Positions 16,773-23,941 of a stretch of 64,000 nucleotides of DNA are shown here, in pieces. Below the pieces are notes generated by a model. That model saw only the letters and a program-made list of their open reading frames with translations, did not search any database and had not been told where the DNA came from. The translations under genes and the position numbers were made by a program. The stretch spans positions 558,001 to 622,000 of the forward strand of contig NZ_LMAH01000001.1 in NCBI RefSeq assembly GCF_001507335.1. The letters run 5' to 3'. Source of the stretch: Chryseobacterium sp. JAH. GTDB taxonomy: Bacteria > Bacteroidota > Bacteroidia > Flavobacteriales > Weeksellaceae. Positions within the stretch are counted from its first letter, which is position 1. Each line of letters begins with the position of its first letter.

Positions 16773-16818
16773 TTAAATTAAACTATTTTTTTCGCTGGTT
16801 TAATAATTAAAACGATTT

Positions 16819-18633
16819 CTAATAATGCGTATGATTAACAACTGTGTTTTTCAAATACGTTAAATCTTTTTTTCTGTCTTTATTGGTGTACACAGCTTTT
16901 CTACTTCCCCAAACCTTCAGACTGCCACCGCTAAGCGTTATGACTTCCTCTGCTCCTTTACCCATAAAATCGAACATATGAAAAACAGGGTCAGGGAAAT
17001 AAAGTTTCCCTTTTCCATTATCTTCGATTTTAAATTTGTACCAAAAAAGCTGTTCATCTTTCCCATTCCATGCACCTTTTACAAAATCGGGATTTCCATT
17101 GATAGGATTTCCTGGCCATTTGAATAGAAAATCTCCGGACTGATTAAACCAATACAGCTGACTCGATAAATAAGGTTCACCCAATTGACGATTTCCATAG
17201 GTTCTGCCACCGACAACGACCTGCAAACCAAGATTGTTTTTTAAAAAATGACCCACCTGTATTTGTTGGCTGTGCTCTGCTACATTCTGCCAGATAATTT
17301 TACCCGTCATGCCATCATACATGAATATTCCGGCTTCGCTGTTTGCCGTAACAATGTCCAGTTTACCATCTTCATTAATGTCTGCAAATTTGTAGCTGTC
17401 AGCATGGTCGTGGTTATCGGGAATCAAATCAAACTTATTCCAGATGGTTTTTCCCTTTGAATCTAGAAGAAGAGAACCCACCAATACTTCATCGATACCA
17501 TCTTTATTGAAATCAACAGGATAAATATAATGACCGAGATTGTCTTTTTTTCTTTTCTCGGTGTGTTGCCAGAATTGCTTTAAATTACTGTCATACACAT
17601 TCACATTGATGTTGTTTCCCATGTCTGTAAATACGGCTAGTTCATTCGGAGTAGCATTGCTGAATTTACCCATGGCTAACCTGAAATTATTGTAAACATG
17701 TGGCAGCGGTTGTGTAGGCCATTCTGTTTTATTTTTGATTTCACCCGTTTCTCCGTCTGCAATCACCAGCCATTCTTTGCCATCCATCAGACGCCAATGT
17801 GCAATTTCGCTTTTCCCATCCTTATCAAAGTCCCAGATAACGCCTGGTGCTTCAAATTCTGAACGCTCTTTCGCATATTCTTCCGGAGCTTTCCATTGCC
17901 AAAGTTCCTTACCTTCATGATTAAAGACATGGGCAGAAAAATCTCTTTCCAATACAAGAAAATCAGTTTTACCATCACCATCTACATCACCAAACTTCAC
18001 AGCATTGCATTCTGGAATTTTATACTCTTTAAGTAACTTAACATCGTCAGGCAATTGCTTAGAATAAATTTCTTTTTCCGTAAGAGAAGCATTTTTACTC
18101 AACGCCAAAACATCAAACATTGCACCTTTTGAAATACGTGTAATTTTGACATCATTAATGCCTTTTTTGAGCTTAAATACGCCTCCACCTACCCAACTCA
18201 ATTCATTTTTGCCGAAGAAAACATTCGTAACCTTATCGTTGACCGCTACTTTGAAGGTGCTTTTACCATTCCCGCTACTGCGAACAAATAGATGATAATC
18301 TCCTGCTTCAGCAGCATTTATTTTTGTCATAATGTTCGTTTCCGAATTAAGGATGATTCCGGTATTATTGAATAGCCAATCCTGTTTTTGTTCGGCAGCC
18401 GTTGTCACATAATTTCCTTTTGGAATTTCATCTAAAAAATCCGAGGCAGGTATAATAAGAGTTGAAATTGCAGATTGTTGTGCTTGAAAGAAAGTACAAA
18501 AAAAAATAACTGCCGCAAGAAACATCTTTTTTAAAACGTTCGAGAAATTTTTGTCTTTCAAACAACTTCTGCCCAAAACATTTAATTTGTCTTGAGAAAA
18601 GTGAATACGCTTTAAATTTTCTTCTGTTTTCAT
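16819..18633 (-). CDS. Secreted FG-GAP/VCBS beta-propeller protein of unknown activity in the rhamnogalacturonan locus
   Basis: The 604-residue protein has a hydrophobic export segment at about 37-52 after an unusually long 36-residue leader. A beta-sandwich, carbohydrate-binding-like domain follows (about 55-185), and then a beta-propeller. Four calcium-loop repeats of the type D-x-D-x-D-G are visible: D-V-D-G-D-G-K, D-F-D-K-D-G-K, D-F-N-K-D-G-I and D-I-N-E-D-G-K. PL11 lyases have a similar calcium-binding propeller, but the PL11 N-terminal signature is absent here. The gene follows the GH105 gene by 30 bp, so it belongs to the CE12-GH105 operon. A lyase or binding protein for rhamnogalacturonan is plausible but unproven. 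Confidence 0.75.
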   Translation of the reverse strand: MKTEENLKRIHFSQDKLNVLGRSCLKDKNFSNVLKKMFLAAVIFFCTFFQAQQSAISTLIIPASDFLDEIPKGNYVTTAAEQKQDWLFNNTGIILNSETNIMTKINAAEAGDYHLFVRSSGNGKSTFKVAVNDKVTNVFFGKNELSWVGGGVFKLKKGINDVKITRISKGAMFDVLALSKNASLTEKEIYSKQLPDDVKLLKEYKIPECNAVKFGDVDGDGKTDFLVLERDFSAHVFNHEGKELWQWKAPEEYAKERSEFEAPGVIWDFDKDGKSEIAHWRLMDGKEWLVIADGETGEIKNKTEWPTQPLPHVYNNFRLAMGKFSNATPNELAVFTDMGNNINVNVYDSNLKQFWQHTEKRKKDNLGHYIYPVDFNKDGIDEVLVGSLLLDSKGKTIWNKFDLIPDNHDHADSYKFADINEDGKLDIVTANSEAGIFMYDGMTGKIIWQNVAEHSQQIQVGHFLKNNLGLQVVVGGRTYGNRQLGEPYLSSQLYWFNQSGDFLFKWPGNPINGNPDFVKGAWNGKDEQLFWYKFKIEDNGKGKLYFPDPVFHMFDFMGKGAEEVITLSGGSLKVWGSRKAVYTNKDRKKDLTYLKNTVVNHTHY

Positions 18634-18663
18634 AGGGCAGTTATATTAATGGTAGCTCTGTGC

Positions 18664-19824
18664 TTATTTCAATTTGTACACTTCGCTTCCTGCAAGTAAC
18701 AGGCAACCTAAACCATAATCTTCAAAATCAGGTTCTTTGCTTACAGAAAGTGGCTGTCCGTCTTTCGGTTCTTTTCCTGTTCCCTGTACCCAACCTAAAA
18801 ATCCGTTCGGCTGAACAGAATCTTTAGCGATTGCATTCCATGCTTTAACTAAAACAGGTAAATAGGTCTCTCTGTCAATTAAATTATTGTTAACACCATA
18901 CGCCATTCCGTAAACGAAAAGAGCAGTCCCTGTCATTTCTTTTCCTCCAAAATTCGTTGGGTCATGTAAACTTACATTCCAAAAACCATCTTCTCTCTGA
19001 ATCGGAAGCAATGCTGCCAACAAATCTTTGTAATCCTGCAGATATTCCTGATAATGAGGATCAGATTTCGGAGTATCTTGCAACGTTTTGGCTAGTGCAG
19101 CGACTACCCAACCGTTTCCTCTGCTCCAATAGCAATCTTCACCGTTTGGCTCTTTGTAAGGCGGAACGAAGCTTTTGTCTCTCCACCAGATTTTATCAGC
19201 CTGATTGTACAAACCATTTCCACCGTGCTTGTACTTGGTGTAGGCATACATTTCGTAGTTTTTGTCAAAATACTTTTGTTCACCTGTAATTCTGCCTAAT
19301 TTCGTGAAAATCGGCATTGACATTTGAAGCGCATCAATCCACCACCAGTCATCAACTTGTGGTGTAGCAATCATACTGTCCATCGCAGCTTTCACATTTT
19401 TAATTCTTTCAGGATGTTTTCTCCCATCGATTTCGTAAAGGTCAAGATAAGTTTGTCCGCAAGCCTGATGATCGGCATTTCTAGTGTAAGTTCCACGCTG
19501 TAAATCCCAATTATGATTGTTTGCCCATGACATTGCATAATCGTAATATTCCTTTTTTGGATCTACTGAGTGTAATGCCATCAAACCTTCATAGTATACC
19601 GCTCTCGTCCAGAGATTACTGGGCCATACTTTCTTACCAACGATATCTTTTTTGGTATCAGGCCACTTGTTCATAAAGTATTGATTCGCTCTTCTGGAAA
19701 CTTCCAAAACTTCTTTTTTGTTGGGAATTTCTACTTTACTTACTGAAGCATTCTGTTGTACCGAGCAGGAAGTCATTCCTCCGATAATCAGTGCAATAAA
19801 ACTTGCTGTTAATAATTTTCGCAT
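18664..19824 (-). CDS. GH105 unsaturated rhamnogalacturonyl hydrolase, lipoprotein
   Basis: The 386-residue GH88/GH105 (alpha/alpha)6-barrel enzyme matches the YteR/RhiN type. It removes the unsaturated galacturonic acid left at the non-reducing end by rhamnogalacturonan lyases. The likely catalytic Asp is D164 in W-W-W-I-D-A-L-Q-M. The signal ends in a lipobox, M-T-S-C, with Cys20. The residues after Cys (S-V-Q-Q) lack the acidic surface signal seen in SusD, so it probably faces the periplasm. It lies 5 bp after the CE12 gene and 30 bp before the FG-GAP gene. It acts on the products of the nearby PL11 enzyme. Confidence 0.92.
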   Translation of the reverse strand: MRKLLTASFIALIIGGMTSCSVQQNASVSKVEIPNKKEVLEVSRRANQYFMNKWPDTKKDIVGKKVWPSNLWTRAVYYEGLMALHSVDPKKEYYDYAMSWANNHNWDLQRGTYTRNADHQACGQTYLDLYEIDGRKHPERIKNVKAAMDSMIATPQVDDWWWIDALQMSMPIFTKLGRITGEQKYFDKNYEMYAYTKYKHGGNGLYNQADKIWWRDKSFVPPYKEPNGEDCYWSRGNGWVVAALAKTLQDTPKSDPHYQEYLQDYKDLLAALLPIQREDGFWNVSLHDPTNFGGKEMTGTALFVYGMAYGVNNNLIDRETYLPVLVKAWNAIAKDSVQPNGFLGWVQGTGKEPKDGQPLSVSKEPDFEDYGLGCLLLAGSEVYKLK

Positions 19825-19829
19825 ATTAT

Positions 19830-20606
19830 TTATTTTATATAATTTCTAAGTTCACATTTCTTCAAATCCTTAATACCTTTTGCCACCAATTCTGCATTCA
19901 GAACTGCTCCTGCTTCATTGGTATGTGTGTGGTCTTTAGGAAAGAAGGCTTTTACTTTTTCGGCTCCCATTTTCTCATATTTCTCAATAACCATTGTATT
20001 TAAATCTAAAAAATAAGCGTTGGTTTGCTGAGCTACTTCTTTTGCCCAGACACCATATTGATCTTTTTCAAATTTACCTTTCTCATTAAATTTATTTCTT
20101 GGAATTGGTGAAACAATGATTGGAATTGCCCCTTTTGCTTTAGCCTCATTCGCATATTTTCTCATGTAATAACCATAGGTGTATACCGTTTCGTTCACCT
20201 TACGAATTGGGTTGTAAATATCTTTAGATTCATCTCCAACTCCTTTGATGGTACCTCTCGCTCTTAAAGTGTCGGCGAGTTCTCCTCCATCATTATGACC
20301 GAATTGTATCAAAACGTAGTCTCCTTTTTTAATGGTTTTCATAATCGAATCCCATCTTCCTTCCGTCAAAAACGTTCGGCTGCTCCTTCCGCCTTTTGCA
20401 TGATTCTGAATTTCAATTTTTGTAGTATCTAAGAAATGATTCATAAAACTTCCCCATCCCCAAAGTGAGTCTGATCCTTTTCCTGAACCGTTTTGCACCG
20501 TAGAATCTCCAATAATGTAGAGTACAGGTTTATCCTGAAGTTTTTGAAAAGATGCTCCGATTAAAAGAACTAAGGCAATAATTGGAATGATGAATTTTAT
20601 TTTCAT
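19830..20606 (-). CDS. CE12 rhamnogalacturonan acetylesterase, SGNH hydrolase
   Basis: A 258-residue SGNH esterase of the RhgT/CE12 type. Block I is G-D-S-T with nucleophile Ser35; block III is G-H-N-D (103-106); block V is D-x-x-H with Asp225 and His228. An N-terminal hydrophobic segment (about 4-20) exports it. It would remove O-acetyl groups from rhamnogalacturonan so that the lyase and hydrolases can act. It is first in a tight trio with GH105 and the FG-GAP protein. A second CE12 enzyme with an added N-terminal domain lies at 27085-28407, so the two may differ in location or acetyl position. Confidence 0.9.
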   Translation of the reverse strand: MKIKFIIPIIALVLLIGASFQKLQDKPVLYIIGDSTVQNGSGKGSDSLWGWGSFMNHFLDTTKIEIQNHAKGGRSSRTFLTEGRWDSIMKTIKKGDYVLIQFGHNDGGELADTLRARGTIKGVGDESKDIYNPIRKVNETVYTYGYYMRKYANEAKAKGAIPIIVSPIPRNKFNEKGKFEKDQYGVWAKEVAQQTNAYFLDLNTMVIEKYEKMGAEKVKAFFPKDHTHTNEAGAVLNAELVAKGIKDLKKCELRNYIK

Positions 20607-20730
20607 GAATTTAATTTATAATTAATATTTTGATGTTTATTTTTGAACACTAAGCTCAGAAAGGTTTTTGCGACATGCTAAACTTTTCAAGGCTCACAAA
20701 ACCGCTTCGCTTACATAAGACCCAAATGAA

Positions 20731-20818
20731 AATCTTTGATTTTCGAAACTGATGTGTTCTTTTTAAAAGTCGAATCACAAACTTCAAATTACTAATGTGT
20801 CCAAAATCTTTTGTGATT
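20731..20818. repeat. Long inverted dispersed repeat, left copy (88 bp)
   Basis: The reverse complement of this stretch aligns with 26770-26858 over its whole length with few differences, by eye well above 80 percent identity. Shared blocks include CACAAAAGATTTT, GGACACATTAGT, TGTGATTCG, AAGAACACAT and AAAATCAAAGATT. The two copies face each other around PL11, DUF4350 and most of GH106. Confidence 0.75.
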
Positions 20819-20842
20819 TTGACTTCGTCGAATCTTCGATTT
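20818..20842. repeat. 25-bp exact repeat, copy 2
   Basis: Identical to 5449-5473 and in the same orientation. It directly abuts the 88-bp inverted repeat, so it may be part of a larger composite element. Confidence 0.75.
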
Positions 20843-20866
20843 GTGGTTAAAATCTTCCCTTTAAAT

Positions 20867-22741
20867 CTATTTTTTCGTGGTTACAACATTCGGTTTTGGG
20901 ATTTCCTTAATTGATTCATCCAAATAATAATCGGTATGCGGAGGCTGATTATACCCCACATTTTGCCATACGATACTCAAACGATACTGCGGATTATGCA
21001 TCAAAGTGTACACTCTGTGTTTCGTCGGAATGGTCGTAGAAAAAATTCTCAATTCCTGATTATCTGCTGTTCTGTACATCACCTCTTCCCGCCAATCGCC
21101 GAACAAATCAGCTACCAAGGCCGGATTTTTCTTTGTCCCGTTGTTTGATTCACACTGAAAAATTTTAGCATCAAATATTAAATTAGATTTTTCTTTTTTC
21201 CAATCCCATTTTGATACGTTGGTTCCATCTAAAATTTCGCTTAAAAAATCGCCATCCCAATAAATTCCCATATTCGCTGGCGGATTTTTGTTGCTGATTT
21301 TTTTTCCTTTTGTACTGTAAACTCCTTTCAGTCCGGCTCCGGCAGCCCACGATTCCGAACCTTTATAACGAGGGTCAATATTCAACGATAATCCTCTTCC
21401 TGGCCCCTGAAATTTCCCTTGTTTGCTATAGACTGTAGACGGTAATTTCCATAAAACTTTGCCTGTTTTACCGTCCCTGAAATGCGCTCCTGCATCATCA
21501 AATCTTTCCTGAATATCAAAAATTTCCAATCCCGGATAGGATGGGTCTAAATCTCCAACGTGCAAAGCATCGCCGTGACCGAAGCCTGTACTGTTCAACA
21601 CTTTGCCGTCGTCATCAACGGTCATCGCTCCGAAAACAATTTCGTCTTTTCCGTCGTTATCGACATCCGCAATGCTTAAATTATGATTTCCCTGTCCACG
21701 ATATTTTTTATTTTCTTCCGAACTTTCGGTATCAAAAAGCCATCGCAAACTCAGTTTTTTATCTTTATAATCCCAGGCCGCAATAGCGGTTCTGGTGTAA
21801 TAACCTCTCGACATAATCACACTCAGTGTTTTGCCGTCCAGATAAGCAACGGCTCCCAAAAATCGGTCTAGACGGTTTCCTTTTGCGTCGCCCCAGGTTT
21901 CGGTCATTTGTTCGTCGGTTGGATTTAAACTGCCGGCAAATCTGGGAACTTCATAATTAACGGTGTAAATTTCAGCTCCGGTTTGCCCATCAAAAACCGT
22001 CAGATATTCCGGTCCGGAGAGAATCATTCCGTTTTCGTTAACGTAATTTTTTGTCGGGTCACCAATAAATTTTCCTTTGCCATCTCTGCTTCCATCAGCG
22101 GTTTTCATTACAATTTCAGCCTTTCCGTCCTGGTCTAAATCGTAGACTGAAAACTGCGTGTAATGCGCTCCTTCTCTAATATTTTTACCTAGATTAATTT
22201 CCCACAAAAGCTTTCCTTCCATCTTGTAAGCCTGAATAATTGGCGGGTCGGTTTCTCCTTTTTGACTGTTATCTTTTGACCTTCCAGTTTGATGAAGGAT
22301 AATTTCATATTCGCCGTCGCCATCCAAATCTGCTACTGAAGCATCGTTTGGAGTATAACCTGCTGGCGTTTTTAGAGGAATTGAAAAATACGGTTTTTGA
22401 TTTGCGACATAGTTTGCAAAATCGTTGTCAACTGATTTATCCTGCGTATTTGATTTGACGAAATAGGTGTAATTTTTTGCTTTGTCTGCGGTTTTATCTA
22501 AAAAATTGGTTTCGCTTGAAATTGGTTTGTCGTTCAGCTTTTTGGTTGAATTATTTTCAGTCCGATACAAATCAAAATGGGTGTTCTGAGCTTCTGTGCC
22601 GAGCAAACGCCAACTTACAAAAACACCTGAATCTGAAGGTATGGCAACGATTCCCCGTTTCAGATATTCCATTTGTCTTTGTGCAGACAGGAGTTCTGAA
22701 AAAAGAATGGCGCCTAAAATAAATTTGAATTTTACATTCAT
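20867..22741 (-). CDS. PL11 rhamnogalacturonan endolyase
   Basis: The 624-residue protein is of full length for PL11 (YesW/YesX type), with a signal peptide (about 1-20). The family N-terminal signature is present at about 27-50 (L-K-R-G-I-V-A, then V-S-W-R-L-L-G-T). A large calcium-rich propeller follows, with D-x-D-G-D-G and D-V-D-N-D-G-K-D loops and a G-H-G-D-A-L-H segment. It cleaves the GalA-Rha backbone of rhamnogalacturonan I by beta-elimination, making the unsaturated ends that GH105 removes. It stands alone between two repeat-filled gaps on the minus strand. No surface lipoprotein signal is present, so it is either periplasmic or secreted. Confidence 0.94.
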   Translation of the reverse strand: MNVKFKFILGAILFSELLSAQRQMEYLKRGIVAIPSDSGVFVSWRLLGTEAQNTHFDLYRTENNSTKKLNDKPISSETNFLDKTADKAKNYTYFVKSNTQDKSVDNDFANYVANQKPYFSIPLKTPAGYTPNDASVADLDGDGEYEIILHQTGRSKDNSQKGETDPPIIQAYKMEGKLLWEINLGKNIREGAHYTQFSVYDLDQDGKAEIVMKTADGSRDGKGKFIGDPTKNYVNENGMILSGPEYLTVFDGQTGAEIYTVNYEVPRFAGSLNPTDEQMTETWGDAKGNRLDRFLGAVAYLDGKTLSVIMSRGYYTRTAIAAWDYKDKKLSLRWLFDTESSEENKKYRGQGNHNLSIADVDNDGKDEIVFGAMTVDDDGKVLNSTGFGHGDALHVGDLDPSYPGLEIFDIQERFDDAGAHFRDGKTGKVLWKLPSTVYSKQGKFQGPGRGLSLNIDPRYKGSESWAAGAGLKGVYSTKGKKISNKNPPANMGIYWDGDFLSEILDGTNVSKWDWKKEKSNLIFDAKIFQCESNNGTKKNPALVADLFGDWREEVMYRTADNQELRIFSTTIPTKHRVYTLMHNPQYRLSIVWQNVGYNQPPHTDYYLDESIKEIPKPNVVTTKK

Positions 22742-22804
22742 AATTCTGATTTTATATGTTTTGGCTAATGGTTGCCGTTTTACAAAGGTTCATTTAATTG
22801 ATTT

Positions 22805-22887
22805 CGCCCTTTCAGGGCTGGTTGAAATCTAAACTTCTAATTATCAATGGGCTTTACCAATGCTTTTGATGTTGCCCCTTCAGGGCT
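22805..22887. repeat. Two-hairpin dispersed repeat, copy B (complete)
   Basis: Hairpin 1 is GCCCT-TTC-AGGGC (within 22805-22819), the middle hairpin is CAATGG/CCAATG (22846-22862) with one mismatch, and hairpin 2 is GCCCCTTCAGGGC (within 22874-22887). The starts of hairpins 1 and 2 are 69 bases apart, exactly as in copy C. Confidence 0.7.
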
Positions 22888-22975
22888 TAAAATTTAAAAA
22901 CATTTTAAAACCGTGAATCTATCTCTTAGTTTCTATTTTTACTTTGAATCAATGAATCTCGTTTCTCGATTTCTT

Positions 22976-23089
22976 GCAGCCCGACTTGAGCGGAAATCCT
23001 TTTTTGCTTAGACTGCAAGTTCTATTTAAACTGAAGCGTCTTGCAAAAAAGATTGGGAGCGGAAGGCGGAAATAGCTGCCCAAATAAAT
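22976..23089. repeat. Dispersed palindromic element type 2, copy 2 (114 bp)
   Basis: It shares both ends with 7179-7268 (GCAGCCCGACTTGA at one end and AGCTGCCCAAATAAAT at the other) and the GGAAGGCGGA block. Inside, CCTTTTTTGC faces GCAAAAAAG across about 35 bases that are unlike copy 1. Confidence 0.7.
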
Positions 23090-23128
23090 GTTCTCCAACA
23101 ATTTTCAACCGATTGCACTTCACAAAAA

Positions 23129-23932
23129 TTAGTTCTTAGAAGTCTGCTTTAACAGCCATTTTACCCACTCTTCAGTTCCCTGATAATTGGTAAAATCTGA
23201 AGGTAACTTTTTGCCGTCGATGTACTCGTTGTAGCACCACGGGTCGCCCAATGCGAAAACCGTCCCTTTGCCGAATTTTGAAATGGCTCCTATGTTTTTT
23301 CCTTCTGCCGTCAAAATGGCTTTGGCAGGGAATTTCACGTCGATGGAACTGACTTCTTTCATATATAATTTCTGCTCAGAGAAAATTTCGTTTCCGGCCG
23401 GAACCATTACTTTTCCCTGCTCAAATTCTCGTTTCTGAACGCGGTTGTAGCTGTCATCGTTGAAATGAATTCCAAATTCTCCAGCCAGTTTGTTGAAATG
23501 TTCGAATTCCGAATTGCCGTTATCATTGCTCATCAATACTAAAACGCCTCCTTTTTTCACCCATTCCACCAAATTTTTGATGCTTGCAGGGTCAATCTGA
23601 TTCGCCTTTCCGCCGTATGCTTCTTTGTCGATATCCGCATCGACGATGATGTAAATATTGGCGTTTTTTAAATCTTTCTTGGTCGGAGCCGTGGTCAAAG
23701 TACTGATTTCTGCACCCTGTTTTGTAAAGATTTCTCCAAGCAAAGAGAATCCGCCGTTGGAAGTGTCGTTCCACGTGTAATGCCAAGATTCGAGAACTTT
23801 GGTTTCTTTATTTTCCTTTTTTTCGTTGTTGAAAAAGTTGTCTAAAACCACTTTCGGTTTCTGCTGAGCATTGGAAAAACTGAAGGTCAGCAAAGTTCCT
23901 AATGCGAATGTTTTTATGATATTTTTAGTCAT
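23129..23932 (-). CDS. Secreted DUF4350 protein, glutamine-amidotransferase-like fold, function unknown
   Basis: The 267-residue protein has a signal peptide (about 1-22) and a Rossmann-like DUF4350 domain. It reads like a class I glutamine amidotransferase/ThuA fold, with alternating strands such as I-Y-I-I-V-D-A-D and G-G-V-L-V-L-M-S-N-D. The catalytic Cys of true amidotransferases is absent: the only Cys I see is late, in D-P-W-C-Y-N-E. It lies 9 bp after the GH106 gene, so the two should be made together. I recall this domain fused to GH105 enzymes in other Bacteroidota, which would fit a role in rhamnogalacturonan use. Its activity is unknown, and it could be a binding or accessory protein. 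Confidence 0.8.
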   Translation of the reverse strand: MTKNIIKTFALGTLLTFSFSNAQQKPKVVLDNFFNNEKKENKETKVLESWHYTWNDTSNGGFSLLGEIFTKQGAEISTLTTAPTKKDLKNANIYIIVDADIDKEAYGGKANQIDPASIKNLVEWVKKGGVLVLMSNDNGNSEFEHFNKLAGEFGIHFNDDSYNRVQKREFEQGKVMVPAGNEIFSEQKLYMKEVSSIDVKFPAKAILTAEGKNIGAISKFGKGTVFALGDPWCYNEYIDGKKLPSDFTNYQGTEEWVKWLLKQTSKN

Positions 23933-23941
23933 AATTAATTT

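Larger units (their letters stand above)
20607..20866. other. 260-bp gap between PL11 and CE12 genes, filled by repeats
   Basis: No gene is visible. It holds an 88-bp segment (20731-20818) that recurs inverted at 26770-26858, and overlapping its end the second copy of the 25-bp repeat (20818-20842). Confidence 0.6.
22742..23128. other. 387-bp gap between DUF4350 and PL11 genes, filled by repeats
   Basis: No gene is visible. It carries copy B of the two-hairpin repeat (22805-22887) and copy 2 of the type 2 palindromic element (22976-23089), in the same order and orientation as in the 6998-7316 gap. Confidence 0.65.
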
